From: Gerris lacustris
Lineage: Eukaryota > Arthropoda > Insecta > Hemiptera > Gerridae
Direction of reading: 5' to 3'
Assembly: GCA_951217055.1 (NCBI GenBank)
Contig: OX578281.1
Location: forward strand, 62,188,043-62,252,042
Length of the DNA: 64,000 nucleotides
The notes under the pieces were generated by a model that was given only the letters and a program-made list of their open reading frames with translations, was not told the DNA's origin and searched no databases. Below, piece by piece: positions 23,331 through 36,823 of this stretch. The translations under genes were made by a program, and so were the position numbers. How positions within the stretch are numbered: the stretch's first letter is position 1; the number at the start of each line of letters is the position of its first letter.

Positions 23331-24573
23331 ACCATGTTGACTATCTGATAAGAAATTAAATCTTATTAAAAATTTATTTAATGTTAATAATATTCTCTAA
23401 ATCTAAAAGATAGCAACAAGAGTTCCATATTAAGTCAGAAAAACCGTTTGGAACAAAAATCCTGTAGTGAAATCAATAGTGTTCATATTTCATATGAACA
23501 CTTTTAGTCAGCTAAACTGTAGCATAAACAAGAACACTTCGACTTTCAGTAATTGGTATATCCGACTAACACTTACTGAATCGTAAAAATAAAATAGACT
23601 ATGAAATTTGACAGCGTTGTAAAAAAAGAGGAAATATAGGTACCAAAATAAGGGATTTATTATGGCCTAAGAACTTAAGAAAGATATCTAAGAATCCTCT
23701 TCACGTAAAAAAGGAGAGAAGTTCTTACAAATACAGATGTTTTAGAACCAAGTAAAGATGCTAGGGATAGAAATAAAAATTCCAACTGTACGAGATAGTA
23801 TCGCCGTAAAATATGATTTTGGACAGCTTAACTAGAATTTTATTTCAACTGAAAAGTCTACTATATCACACTAAAAAAAAAAAATAACTTAAAAGTTTTC
23901 CAACACACCAATACAGTAAGAGAAACGTAGCAATCAGTTTACACAGTAGTAGAAAATATAACTCAAGGTTTAATACGTAGAAATAAGCGAGTAACGAGAA
24001 ATTTTCTACGTATATATTTTGTGAAAATATAATAGTGGGTTATTATAAGAGACCCCAGATGGTTTTAGCCTCAAAACCCTTGGTTACCTTATTTAAGAAG
24101 TAAGCTCTTCTTCTAACCTCTACTAAAGCGCTGTAATAATTCCTTCCTTTGTAACTAAAGCCCCCCCCCCCCACACACACTCAAACACACAAGAATGTGC
24201 CCTTTATTGAACCAACTCAGTGTTAAGGAGCTTACCAGGAAATTCACAGGCTCAAGAAATTTGTTACAAATATCCTAAGTATCCTGAAATGAAATAAGTA
24301 CATTGACTAAGTACCCAAACTAAGTACCTCTACTAAGTACTCTGAGCGATGAGTGACCATAATGTTAACTCCCTCGACACCACCTCGAGAGTTAATAATT
24401 ATCGCTCGGTATAATTTTTGTTCTCGAGGTACCTCCAAAATTTTATTTACAGAATAGAGAAAAAATAAATTGATTATTTTAATTTTAATTATTTGATTAA
24501 AACAAAAATTAAATATATTTATATTTATTTTTAAAAAAAAAGAAGTTAAATACAATATTAACAATTCACTAAA
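23331..24573. other. Unannotated AT-rich stretch
   Basis: It includes a C13 run with a following CA tract at about 24164-24200 and a CTAAGTACC-type triple repeat at about 24296-24345. No gene is supported; the 85-residue minus-strand ORF at 24307-24564 has no recognisable motif. Confidence 0.4.
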
Positions 24574-24814
24574 GGTACTTCTTTAGATTGTTACTCCTCT
24601 GTTTTTTTGTTTTTTTTTAGAATATAAATGAATTTGACTAAATAAGTCTTAAGACAAAGGGATATTTAGTCCAATGTATTTTGGGACAAAGGAACATCAC
24701 ACTTCTGTTTTGATAAGGGGAGTAACAGTCTAAAGAAGAACATTCCGAACACCTTCTTTAGATTGTTACTCCCCTCTGTTTTTTATAAGGGTAGTAACAA
24801 TCTAAAGAAGTGCC
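24574..24814. mobile_element. MITE, family D, copy 2
   Basis: The terminal inverted repeats are GGTACTTCTTTAGATTGTTA and its inverse ending CTAAAGAAGTGCC. Internal motifs (ACAAAGGAACATCACACTTC, AACATTCCGAACACCTTCTT) are the inverse of those in 15569-15796. It is non-coding. Confidence 0.8.
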
Positions 24815-24903
24815 TCAATAAATATGTTTAATCAAGTTAAAAATTGAATTATAGATAGTAATTATCTAAAATTAGAGGAGAGAATCAGCTGGTAACAGAG
24901 TAA

Positions 24904-25197
24904 TTGCCAACTGATGCATTAGTAATTAGTATATCTACATTTAGAAATTGTGATTTCGACTTTAACCTTTTTGTTTTACCAATGAATCACCATGAAAACC
25001 GTTGTGAAGGTTACATTTTTGAAGATAACATTATAGATTTAGATATTAAACAAAAGTTAATAAATAAAATGGTGTATTTATCACCAACCTTACATACTTT
25101 TGCTTTATCTAGGGTAACACTGGAGGGAATCATGAAAATTCATGATTCCCTTATTTTCCATTACTCTTTGTTCAACCTGACTGGGTGCAATGAGTAA
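24904..25197 (+). other. Open frame of 97 codons, coding status doubtful
   Basis: The frame opens at a TTG and has its first ATG at 24982. It reads MNHHENRCEGYIFEDNIIDL, then an amphipathic stretch, and a C-terminus that crosses a small inverted repeat (GGGAATCATGAAAATTCATG). Mixed composition is better than most chance frames here, but no domain, splice site or copy elsewhere in the window supports it. It could be an old transposon fragment or chance. Confidence 0.2.
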
Positions 25198-26256
<1,059 letters not shown>

Positions 26257-26539
26257 TCGTATATAACATATTTAGCAGTCTGGGTATCTTATCTTGAAAA
26301 AAATAAACAGGTCAAGTGTGTGCTAGTCAGCACACAGCGAGGGTCCGTAGGCCACACTGTATTATTTAAGTAGTACCCTATTGATGGTGTTTTTTAAAAT
26401 GCTAAAAAGCTTACTTTGAACTATCCTATGGTTCTGATATTCTCAAAACACATAAACAAACTTCTTATTAAGTATTTTGTTGCCACTGAACCCGACTGCA
26501 ACCACATAATTACATCGAAAAGACCATAATTATAAAAAA

Positions 26540-27040
26540 AACGTATTTTGTCAATAAAAAATAAAATAATATTTTTTTCGAAATTTCCAAAAAGTGGTAT
26601 CTTTACTTTTGGTCGAAGAATGTTCAGGAATTTTTTCAGATTTTTTGCACTTCACATAAGCGAGATAGAGGGGGGGGGGGGATCACTTTTCACACCCACT
26701 TCAAACTTGCCTACGCTCGGCCTATCAAAGTTATAACCAAAGAATTATATATTTTTGTAATCAGCTCGACGTACCCTTTCATATGATACCCTCACGGTGT
26801 CGAAAAAAAATATAAAAAATTTAACCCTTATGTTTTTTTACCCTAATTTTTTTGAAAAATATTTTTTTTTAAGTCGCTATATTTTCAAAATGTGTGGGTA
26901 TGTACAAGACACATACATGCCAAACTTCAAAGTGATCGGACGAAAGGTGTAGCCGTGAGAGCAGGCGACCGGACAGACGGACAGACACACGCAGGAAAAT
27001 ATAAGGGTCCTTGATTTTGCCTACGCACCCTAAAAATCAT
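26540..27040 (+). repeat. Dispersed repeat related to the 12.4-13.6 kb units
   Basis: It shares layout and motifs with the units at 12550-13560: a TTTCGAAATTTCCAAAAAG block, a poly-G run (about 26671), CCTTTCATATGATACCCTC and then a GACGGACAGACACACG tract before CCTACGCACCCTAAAAATCA. It is non-coding and probably a diverged member of the same superfamily. Confidence 0.5.
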
Positions 27041-27249
27041 GATACACAGTAAAACATATGCGAAATTAAACATTGAGGGTACATAACAGTTACTTAACAC
27101 GTGGCGTCTAGGGACAGAATTCAATTTATACAATGAGCTTCATCTATTTTCATTGGGACAGTGAAGAGAGACAACATAACTTCGTTCATCTAGTTACACC
27201 TTGTGGCTAAGTTAAGGACCTATAGCTAAGGCTAGAGAACATTCTAAAT

Positions 27250-28025
27250 ACTCTAATACTCTGCCAATTAGTGTGGCACATAGCTTCCTCGCGTTCAATT
27301 TTGTATATTTCAATGATTTTATACTATTAAAACCTATTTCGGTCAAATTTATTTATGTTCATCAATTTCTAAAAACGCATATGGAAGAGAAATTTATATA
27401 GGACCAAAAATGGAGTGTTCATGAGTAAAACAAGTTAAATTTAATTGTTTATCCATTTTGCTTCCGAGTGTACAAAGGTAGTGGATGCACATGCACTATG
27501 CATGTGAATTCAATTCAAAAGTGAATACTATATTCACTTTTGAAAGGTGAACATTCCTTTCCCTTCAAAATCAAAATTTTCAAAAGTCTGTCTGTCTATC
27601 TGTCCACAAATCATTCCCAATTTTCATCCGATTTTAATGGAAATTTTAGAGTTTTCGCGGGTTAGGCCCTAGATGATCCCATATGAATGTCATTGTAATT
27701 ATATTAATAGTAACCTAAAAACCATCAACCAAATATCAATTTCTCAAGATCTAACGAACCGATTTTACTCAGAATTGGCGATACTTAAGGATTGACCCAC
27801 AGATGATTTTGCTTCCTAGCTTACCAATGGTTACTGAAACTATATGATCGTTCTGAACGAAAAAATATTTAGGTCTCCGATATCAAAAATTCCAAGACAG
27901 AAATCCATTTCAGACATCAGGGAACATTTTTGGTTCCGTATGTCTGTCTGTCGCTCAATTTTTCGATCCATCATATCTTAAAACTACTCATCCGATTTTA
28001 TTAAAATTTTGATGGTAAGTCATAA
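27250..28025. mobile_element. R2 elements, rearranged pair
   Basis: A plus-strand start (GTGTGGCACATAGCTTCCTC) lies at about 27271 and runs to about 27420. It is joined to minus-strand R2 pieces at 27465-27690 and 27815-28025, each beginning TTTTGCTTCC and passing through TGATCGTTCTGAACGA and ATCAGGGAACATTTTTGGTT. Composite head-to-tail R2 copies are probably due to nested insertion. Confidence 0.6.
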
Positions 28026-28869
28026 TATATATACGACTGTGAAAATCCCTTCAAATTTTTTTTTTAATTCTGTATTTAAAAATAATTGAATTGACGGCAG
28101 TAAATTTATCATTGTAATGAAATAGAAAAAAGTTAAAAATAAACTGGCTCGACCACTCAATCTAAACTTCAAAACAAATCCATTAACGAAAGTTCCATAT
28201 TTGAAGTATTTACAAATAAATTAATTTCTTTAGCTATTAACGAAAGGTACCTAAATTTGTTTTTGGTTTTTCAAAAAGTTAATAATTGCAATAACAATAA
28301 ATAACTAACAAGACATCATAATGTTCTCTCTAAAAAAAAAATATTTGATTGATGAATGTGACATTTAAAAAAAAAGAAAAGAAAAAAAAAGTAAAAAGAA
28401 AAAAGATAAATGATTTCTTTCAAATGATGTTTAGATATAAATGGCTATAAAAAGCCCATACAAAATTTCAAGAGATATGAAATACCAGAGAAAATATGTC
28501 GAGTGCTCATTTGATGGTCAAGAGGGTAATAAATAAATAAAAAACAGTTATTGTTCTTTTATAACAATAAAAATTCACTGCAGAAAAATATGATCTGAAA
28601 AAGTGATATTGACCATGCGTAATTATTAGCTGTTACAAAGCATACACATATTTGGGATTCTGACACAACTGAGATTATATAACAACAAGTCCAAATAGCT
28701 AATAAACCAAGAATATGAAAATTTGCACATTCTGGTTCTGGCATAAGGGGGAAGAAATTATATTGGTAAAATAAATCTCAACAGTATACTCTTTGAATAC
28801 AAAATGTTTTCTAAACAATCGATAATATTCGATTTAAGACACACGAAGATCTATTTAAAATACTCTGGA
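28026..28869. other. Unannotated AT-rich stretch
   Basis: No gene or repeat is recognised, apart from an A-rich purine tract at about 28370-28410. Confidence 0.4.
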
Positions 28870-28874
28870 AATTA

Positions 28875-29475
28875 ATGTGGCACATAGCTTCCTCGCGTAT
28901 ACTTTATACCTTTTATTACCTTGCGTATACCTTTTCGTATACTTTAATGATTTTATGCTTTTGCAAGCCATTATTGTCAAATTTATTTAATTCTCCTCCC
29001 GAAATTTTTTAAAACTTTCAAAATTTTTTTGATTTTTTTACATGTATTAAATTATCAATTTAGAGAAATTAAAGAGCGGAGACATTGACATTAATCTGGG
29101 GGCAATTTGCAGGCTGGTTGTGACAAACCATCCAAATTTCATGAAAATCAGAAGTGTACTTTTAAATATATAGGTGTAAATGAATGTACGTTTGTGCGAA
29201 TGTGGAAGAAATGGGCGCAGAAAGTTGAAACCTATATAGGACCAACAAGAGGTTAATTATTAATTATTACCTACTATTCAAATTTCATTCAAATCGGACG
29301 TGTAGTTATTAAGATATGTTGGTTCGCAAAAATTGAGCGACAGACCGACACGAAACTAAAAATGTTCCCTGATGTCTGAGACGTGTTTCTGTCTTGGAAT
29401 TTTTGAAATAGGGGACTCTATTTAGAACGATCACATACTTTTCGTTACCTTTGGTAAGCTCGGAAGCAAAAATCA
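28875..29475 (+). mobile_element. R2 element, nearly full copy
   Basis: It runs from GTGGCACATAGCTTCCTCGC to GGTAAGCTCGGAAGCAAAA with all the shared blocks in order. A small internal duplication of the start (ATACTTTATACC / ATACCTTTTCGTATAC) lies near 28900-28945. Confidence 0.75.
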
Positions 29476-30339
29476 ACAACCATAATATTTACATGATATT
29501 TAATCTCAAACAAAATTAAATATACACTTATGTCATTGACTTTAGACTAAACTTCATGGGCCAAAAGGCGAGCCCGGATACCTCTTTTAATTACACCGCC
29601 ACTTGCACCTACGATTGAACAACATTTATTACATTTTAAACACTACCTAATAATAGTTTAGCGTGAGTTTAAAAAGATTAATATTATAATGAAGAACCAA
29701 AATGTATACAACATCTAGAAGGCGTTAAAAAGAATTCGATAGAGACAAGTGTTCAACGATATATAATAGGAATTTTGAAACAATTTATTTTTCGTATACG
29801 TATTAATTATTGAAAACAAAAAAAAAAAACAAAAAAAAAATGTGTAGGAATATCAAAACAAGAGGACTGTGCGTTTAAAAGACTTCGCCCACAATTCATG
29901 TAGGAGGAAAGGGCTGAGGCGAAACCGTACATGGATTGCATTAATAATAAGTATAATAATAGATGATCCAACTTCGTCTATCTTAAATAGTTATCTGGCT
30001 GAGTTACAACAGCGTTTATTAGTTGTGTGTTGTTACAGTAAATAAGATTTTCAATTATTAAGTTATGTGTAACCAGTTCTTATTGTGTACAACCATAAAC
30101 GTAAAGTAATTGATTGCTTCTCTCCTTCTTGTTCTTAATCACTCTACAAAAGAAATATTAATTTGTAAACGGTTTGAATCATCTTACAACTAAACCATTA
30201 AAACTGAAGCAATAACAGATTATAATAACGAATACAGTAAAATGTGGTTAACATTTATTATAAAAGACAGTTAAAATTATAGATACAGTTTAAAATTATT
30301 GATAGTGAATGATGGCAGAATCATGCATGTATATATACA
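29476..30339. other. Unannotated AT-rich stretch
   Basis: Nothing identifiable beyond poly-A runs near 29817-29840. Confidence 0.4.
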
Positions 30340-31133
30340 TATATACGTTATTGAACGAGCACAGAGAGTTCTTCATTTCAGAGACTTTAAAAAGTTTGTG
30401 AACTTTAAAAGTTCAAAGATTTTAAAAAGTTTGTGTGTTTGTTAGTCTTACGATAACGGTATTGGCATTGGCATTTTAAAATTTTTGTTTTAAATTTAGA
30501 TGGGTGAAAAAAAAAAATTGGTCACAGGGGTACGGGTACAAAAGTCAAAATAGTATATACCCTTCAAGATGCATGTTGTTGGAAAGCTCTTTAAGAGTAC
30601 AGTAATTGTTGTTATATACACTTTTGTCATATTTTTATATAAAAGGGGGGTAAAATGGAAAAAACCACGTTTTTATGCAATTTTTTACCCTAAAATGTAA
30701 AAATGTGACCCCTAAATGGACTCCAGAAACCAATGAATTTGCCAACGATCTTATCCTTTCTTTTTGTTTGGAAAAAATTTGTTTGGATTTTTTAAGTGCA
30801 TCCTAGGGTGTACTATAGATATCGTCTTGAGTAAAACATTCATATAATATGTACATACATAAAAAAATTGTTAAATTTCAGGAATCGATTAAAACGGATT
30901 TCTATGGAGAAAATTTTCAAAAATTCGCATTACAAAAATTTTGAAGCCATTGCAATAGCTTCATTTTCTTCAAAAATTCGCTAAAATGGAGTAAAATGTG
31001 ATTTGATTATAAAAGACAATGAAAATTATTCATATTTATGTTCATATATGTTATTGAACGAGCGTATGATAAAGCTTCTTCATTTCAGAGACTTTGCTTT
31101 TAAAAAGTTTGTGTGTTTGTTTGTCTAACGATA
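30340..31133 (+). repeat. Dispersed repeat (R6), shared with 62186-62490
   Basis: Two related starts, TTATTGAACGAGC...TTCTTCATTTCAGAGACTTT, lie at about 30348 and 31052. The middle block GGGGTACGGGTACAAAAGTC ... GATGCATGTTGTTGGAAAGC ... TAAGAGTACAGT matches 62345-62480 closely. It has no ORF. The second start is interrupted by the SINE at 31134 and resumes at 31443. Confidence 0.6.
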
Positions 31134-31442
31134 GGAGAGCCTGCGTGGCCGTGGGATTAAATTACCTACCATGTCTACTTAGCCATCAATGAATCAAGGG
31201 CGGCACGAGGTCGTGAGTTCGATTCCTCACCGTGACGCTCTCATTTATTTGGATCAATAATGATCACATCATACTGCTTCGGCGGTACAATGTACAGAGG
31301 TATGATGTGTGAAGTGGCTGCAACTCTCTACCACGGGGCTAGTAAAATGGGCCAAAAAGATGGCTCAATTGCTAGGTTCCAACAAGTGGTTCGTCCTACC
31401 CGTCTAGTAATAGTACTAGCACCTTACTACTAATACTGTTCA
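31134..31442 (+). mobile_element. tRNA-derived SINE with a target-site duplication
   Basis: The ~309-bp insert starts GGAGAGCCTGCGTGGCCGTG, with an A-box-like TGGCCGTGGG at 31146-31155, and has a good B box, GAGTTCGATTCCT, at 31215-31227 inside a GTGAG/CTCAC stem. The unrelated body has GCTTCGGCGGTACAATGTAC and ends around CCTTACTACTAATACTGTTC. The 7-bp direct repeat AACGATA flanks it (31127-31133 and 31443-31449). Removing the insert restores the continuous host repeat, GTCTAACGATAACAGGAGTA. This is the expected structure of a pol III SINE. The A-to-B spacing is longer than in a tRNA. Confidence 0.7.
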
Positions 31443-31935
31443 AACGATAACAGGAGTAAAAGTTAACCAATTTGAACAAAATTTGCACACAGGTGCATCT
31501 CATTATTTGTGACAACTGCATAGTTTTTGGGAAATTCCACTAATGATTTTAAAAATGGTGGCCAATATGGTGAACGACTAAAAAAAAAAAGTTTTTAGTC
31601 TGCATGACATGTTGTACACATCTCCTTAAAGGTCTTGAAGTGAAGAAAAAGAATATGTAGCTATTAAAATATTTCACATAATATTTTCAATATGGTGGCT
31701 AATATGGTAGAAGGGTAAAGATAAAGTTTTTAGTCTCCATGATATGTTATAAATCATTTTAAATACTATGAAAAGTAGGGAAAGGATGAGTAACTATTGT
31801 TAAAAAGATTTCATATTTTAGTCGTGAAAAAAAAAAAAAAAATGATCAATATGAGGGTGTTAAATAAAAGTATTTTCTTATATGTTAAGCTTTTTTAAGG
31901 TAGAAAAATGTTTCCGGGTAGCCATACGCCATACT
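31443..31935 (+). repeat. Continuation of the interrupted repeat with ~150-bp units
   Basis: After the SINE, the host repeat continues as AACGATAACAGGAGTAAAAG, which resembles the same stretch of the Helentron-like copies. It then contains repeated GGTGGCCAATATGG / GGTGGCTAATATGG units shared with 6400-7060. Confidence 0.5.
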
Positions 31936-32329
31936 GAAAACAGGAATGACTCGATATAAGAGCATAATGCATATTTTTCTACGCGAGTTTTTTATGTGCC
32001 TCATCACTAGTTATATAAATTTAAATAACCTACAAATATATCTGCATCAATAAAAATAAAAAAATTATCCAAATAATTAATTTAAAAATGAAAAGAAAAA
32101 TAGAAATTGCTTTTATACAATCTAAACTAATCTGTAATCAAATTATATTCAGCAATAGTTATTAAATTATAATAAAGCTTTATTCTTAAATTAATTGCAT
32201 ATTAAAACAACCTTTATCAAAGAAACAGTTAGAAATTACAAATTATTAAAACTACAATGAATGAATAACACTGAATGATGTCTTAGTGTAAGTTAAAGAT
32301 TATGTTTCTACATGTAGTCATAGAAAAAA

Positions 32330-32490
32330 ACATAAGAATGACTATATATCCATCTGCCTTACTAATTGCAAGGTAATATTGAATGGAATGATTACGAAAA
32401 GTTGGAAAGAGTAATTATCTTGTCTTTAATTGAACAGGGTATAATTATAATTCGTTACGTTAATTGGTCCATAAGAAACAGAAGCTGCAA
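32330..32490. repeat. Dispersed repeat shared with 62735-62880
   Basis: CATCTGCCTTACTAATTGCA, AGAGTAATTATCTTGTCTTT and GGTCCATAAGAAACAGAAGC are present here and in reverse orientation at 62735-62880. It is non-coding. At 62.7 kb it is joined to the R5 repeat, so the two may be parts of one longer element. Confidence 0.6.
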
Positions 32491-32689
32491 ACTCTGGAAT
32501 AATTGCGGTTTTCTTGCCTCGTGCGAATTAAATAGAGCAATTTAATAGCGGTTTAACCAGCATAAGATCCCCCGCACAAAATAATATTTTTTTAAAAAAT
32601 GATATTTTTTAACCATCATATTTTTGATAAAAGGTAATACTCTTATTATTCTATAGTAATATACTCTTACTTAAGATTGAAAATTTGTA

Positions 32690-32768
32690 TGAAACTTTTA
32701 TAGTTTATCGAAAGTAACCCACAGATAGACCCAGATTAATTTGAAACGTCTGCACTCTTTAACTTTTG
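32690..32768 (-). repeat. R2 fragment
   Basis: ATAGTTTATCGAAAGTAACC ... CCCAGATTAATTTGAAACGT is the inverse of the central R2 segment near 8715-8775. It is cut off by the start of the 32769 MITE. Confidence 0.6.
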
Positions 32769-33400
32769 CTAAAGGTCGACCAAGAAGTTATGAACACGTG
32801 AGAAACTGAAAGCTTAGCTACGTTTAAAGTCGGAACTTCCGAGTATTGCCGAAGTCAGTACAGTCGGATGCTAAGACAATACCCATTTCTAGTTTGTATG
32901 ACATGCGCAGTTATGTCAAATCTCACGAATAACAACAGAAAGGTTTCGAATCTGTTAGGTTTCCTGTATTGTTTGTTTTTATGCAGTACAAATTATAGTC
33001 ATAATCACAAAGTCACAACTGTCCTAAAAGATTTTTGAACGATCCACAAATCCACGGGATGAGGACGCAGGACGCTACAAATAACGGGGTTGGAACAAAC
33101 CTAATATGTATGTGTTATTATTATTATAGAATATTATTATTAATAATCAATAAATAATAATATAAATATATTATAGTATATTATTAGTGATTTCTTATTA
33201 GGTACAGTGTTGCCGTTGCCTGATTCAAAAAATATTTAAAAAAATATAGAAGTTATAAAAAAATAAAATGATTGATAACAAAAGAACAACACTGTGTTTT
33301 TTGACAGTGTTTATTTTCTTAAAAACTGACTATACATGACACCAAAACAACGACACTAGCGCACTCCTCAGATTTCCATGACTTCTTGGTCGACCTTTAG
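32769..33400. mobile_element. MITE-like element, family E
   Basis: The terminal inverted repeats are CTAAAGGTCGACCAAGAAGT (32769) and its inverse ending CGACCTTTAG (33400), about 24 bp with one mismatch. The left flank is an interrupted R2 fragment, which supports insertion. An isolated end of the family C MITE (GGTTGGAACAAACCTA) lies at 33088-33103 inside. It has no ORF. Confidence 0.65.
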
Positions 33401-33959
33401 GAGAAATATTGACATGACATGACAATTTAGATAACATTGACTTTAAGAAGAATAAATGTTTAATGAAACTTTAAAGTATGTAATTTGTCACTATCTTAAA
33501 TTACGAAGAGGAATAACTGAAAACAACCCAGATTTGAAATGAAGACGTTTGTAGGTGTACATAAAACTGTTTATTATCAAAGTATCCATTTTGATAAGAG
33601 TGGGCGTAATTGTGTTTTTAGGTCATCCCAATCTCAAAAGACCACACCAAATCCCAAAATCAAGTTTCTAAACTTAAAAAATATTAAAATATGAACATAA
33701 ATAATAAATTATTACCATATAAATATATAAAGTATTAACGACTATATTCAAAGAAAAACGCATCAAATGTAACATACCTAATACAAACTTCATAATAGTA
33801 CCGGAATAAACTTGTATTTCTAGATTCTATTTTTATAATAACATAGTATAGGTAATATTAAAGACTGTATTGTCGAAATTACATAATATTGAAGGCTCTC
33901 ATTCGATTTAACAATTTCATTATTCAACAATATAAAAAGAATTGGTCATAAGTTTAAAT
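33401..33959. other. Unannotated AT-rich stretch
   Basis: No gene or repeat is recognised. Confidence 0.4.
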
Positions 33960-34212
33960 ACAGGCCTACAATTTAATATCTTTCAAGTCAGGACTACAAT
34001 TTACTATATCTAAAGCGCAGGACATTACAATTTACCATTTCTCAAATACAGGACTACAATTTACTATCTCTCAAGTACAGGACTACAATATACTATCTCT
34101 CAAGTACAGGACTACAATATACTATCTCTCAAGTACAGGACTACAATATACTATCTCTCAAGTACAAGACTACAATATACTATCTCTCAAGTACAGGACT
34201 ACAATATTCTTA
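33960..34212. repeat. 29-bp minisatellite
   Basis: About nine units of GGACTACAATATACTATCTC + TCAAGTACA. The spacing is exactly 29 bp in the right-hand copies (starts at 34051, 34080, 34109, 34138, 34167 and 34196). The left units are more diverged. A short run of ACAATATTCTT units follows to about 34265. Confidence 0.85.
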
Positions 34213-34265
34213 CAATATTCACAATATTCTTACAATATTCACAATATTCACTTCTTACAATATTC

Positions 34266-35404
34266 ACAAAATTCTAGCTTGATGTTAGTCAGAAACTTTT
34301 TTGCACGCTATCTCCTGGACTATTAAAATATTTGATAATTCTTGAAACCTTATACTTGGGACTATGATCGGAGTTTTAATTAAATTGAGTTAAAAGATCA
34401 AATATATTTATATTTGTTCTTACAATATGAGGTTTCATGTACACCAATAATGCAATTTAATTAAATTTTGGTTGATGCCACATATTTTAAGAATATAAAC
34501 AAATTAATTTTATCTCATAACGCAAATGTTTAAAAAAAGGAAAACACTAGAAAAAACATGTATATACATATACATTCTACTTTGCCTTAATAATAACATT
34601 ATTAATAAAACATGTAAAAGTAAACCATGTAATTAATAAAACAATGTATAATTAATAAAAATTTTATTAATATTCAGCTAGTTGTTATATATTATTTTAT
34701 AATAATATCAACTTATTAACTTTTTAAAAGTATAAATGGAAAACGTAATAATTATTTTGATAAAATATTATTAATATAAAGTATAAAAATATTCTAAACT
34801 ATACTGGAAGACAGAGGGTGAGAATTGAGAATAAATAATAATAAAAAGCATTGATAAATTATTTGATAAATAACAAAAAGCAAGAGATGAGACTAAAAAA
34901 AACAAAAGAAATAAAATAGAATAGAATTAATTAATATAAAAAACTAACTAGGTAAACATAATGCATAACGGTAGATTTATCCACTTTAATGAATGTATAA
35001 AATGAAACATCTAGTTTTCCTTATCTAATTAATAAAAAATATAAAACAAAAGAATAATTATGCAGCTAAAAAAAAAGAGAGAAATAAGTTACGAGATTAA
35101 AAAGACGTTAAAACATCAAAAGAATCAATAAAGATATTCATTAAAATTAATTAGTACATGTTGCTCGTAAAAAGAAAGATGAGCTTGTAAAGAAAAATGA
35201 CAATGTACATTGTAGTTATAATAATAGTTATTTATCATCAAAAGAAAGTAACGGGAGTCGGTGTATCATTATTATTACTTATTCGTCTACTATATTTAAG
35301 TGAACTTTAATTATAAAATTAGTAAAAAATTATGCTTTCCTCAACTAATAGTTGAGTCAAAATATCTATTAAAATATATATCTACTAGAATCATTAAAAA
35401 TTAT
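34266..35404. other. Very AT-rich unannotated stretch
   Basis: No gene, tRNA or strong repeat is seen. Confidence 0.4.
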
Positions 35405-36256
35405 TCTCTATTAGTTCAGTCAATGAGTCAATAAAGGAAATAAAAGCCTCACTTTTGCGATATTTTGATCCCTCCTTGGATTATTCTCAAGCTAAAAATC
35501 ATAATTTATTAAAATATTAACAATTGGACACATAATTATAAATACTTTGCATAAAGCCTTGTTTACACGGGCTTAGTAACTAATCATTAGTACAATTCCA
35601 TTCACTAATCGCTTAGCTGACTAAGTGATTAGTAGCTGTTCACACAGGTAGTGGGGTTTAGCAGTTAGTGATTAGTGTACTACAAATTGAAAACAGGCTG
35701 TTTGTTTATAAAATCTTATCTTATAACTCACTTGTCTCTAAGCGCTAACACAAGATGTTTACATTGGGTGAGTAGTAGTTTGGGTGAGTGAAGAGTGGAA
35801 AGATTTGTGGTGGGGGTAGCTACTTGTCATTAGTACTTGCTCTTACAAATCTACTAATACTAATCACTTGTGCTGCATGTTTACACGACACAGAGTTAGT
35901 GCGAGATACTGCTACTAATGATTAGCACTAAGCTCATGTAAGCAATAAATTATAATATTCAATATTTTTTAGGGTGCGACATGACGAAAATCACAGTGAT
36001 TCAAACAAGAATTTTTGATAATGACCATTACCATGTAATCGTCTAGACAATTAGGTAAGTGAAGTTTCAAATTTCTAAATATTTAATGAAGATAATTAAA
36101 TGTAATTGTTATTGTTATGTAAAGTAATTATAATTATATGTCCAATTGTTAATTTTTAAATAAATTATGATTTTAGCTTGAGAATGATCCAAAGAGGGAT
36201 CAAAATATCACAAAAGTGAGGATTTTATTTCCTTAAATGACCCAACTACTAAAGAA
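35405..36256. mobile_element. Outer MITE with ~130-bp inverted ends, carrying a nested MITE
   Basis: The arms at 35405-35545 and 36115-36256 are inverse copies sharing AAGGAAATAAAA, CCTCACTTTTG, ATATTTTGATCCCTC, TCTCAAGCTAAAA and TTAACAATTGGACA. A related fragment lies at 54531-54595 (TTGCGACATTCC ... CATTTTCAAGCTG). The space between the arms is largely filled by another inverted-repeat element. It has no ORF. Confidence 0.75.
35556..35944. mobile_element. Inner MITE nested in the 35.4-36.3 kb element
   Basis: The ends are GCCTTGTTTACACGGGCTTA and the inverse of TAAGCTCATGTAAGC, followed inward on both sides by CTAATCATTAGTA. It is rich in short CTAATCAC-type repeats that could fold. Known: insect hAT-type MITEs often have TTTACACGGGC-like ends, but the superfamily here is a guess. 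Confidence 0.55.
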
Positions 36257-36448
36257 TTGAAAACTACAAGGAACACATTCAACTAATTTATTAAAAATTA
36301 TATTCAATCATAATAATAGTAAAACCTGACTACATTATATAAGTCTTTACATAATATAGTTTACAAATAATTGCATTTTACAAATTCAAATAAACAAACA
36401 AAACAATTCATATAGCTCACCCCTGTAAAGTGGATAACTAATGGGGGG

Positions 36449-36525
36449 AGGGAGGGGGGAGGTTAGCAATGGTTAGCACTTATGCCTGCTGAATCAGAGG
36501 TTGGTGAATCGAGACTTGTCCAAGT
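36449..36525 (+). pseudogene. tRNA-like relic
   Basis: TTAGCAATGGTTAGCACTTA looks like a D-arm and A box, followed by an anticodon-arm-like CCTGCTGAATCAGAGG and a decayed T-arm, GGTTGGTGAATCGAGAC, where an intact B box would read GGTTCGANTCC. The acceptor stem does not pair. It may be the head of an old SINE or a tRNA pseudogene. Confidence 0.35.
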
Positions 36526-36625
36526 AAAAGATTTTTTACATGAAAATCAACTCCCGATTTAAGCCGGCATTTGATTTTCCAGTAAAAAATCTTTCACTTA
36601 GACGAGTCTTGAATCACAAACTTCG
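36500..36625. repeat. Hairpin-forming inverted repeat inside intron 1
   Basis: Arms around GAGACTTGTCCAAGTAAAAG / CTTTCACTTAGACGAGTCTT enclose a ~40-bp centre, about 200 bp downstream of the first coding exon's donor. It is imperfect, and probably a small foldback element. Confidence 0.6.
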
Positions 36626-36823
36626 TTTCGTCCAAGCCAATTGACTTTATCGCGCCTAAAGAAGTTTTACTTCAAAAATTCTATACAAAGAAATCTCTAA
36701 ATAGGGAATTCTTTATCTCGAACCATCAATTTGGTAGTATGAAGTCACCACTGTATATGTATTTTTTTCCTATTCAGGATACGGTTATAAAGCACTAAAA
36801 GACAATTTTAAATTCTCTCTCAC

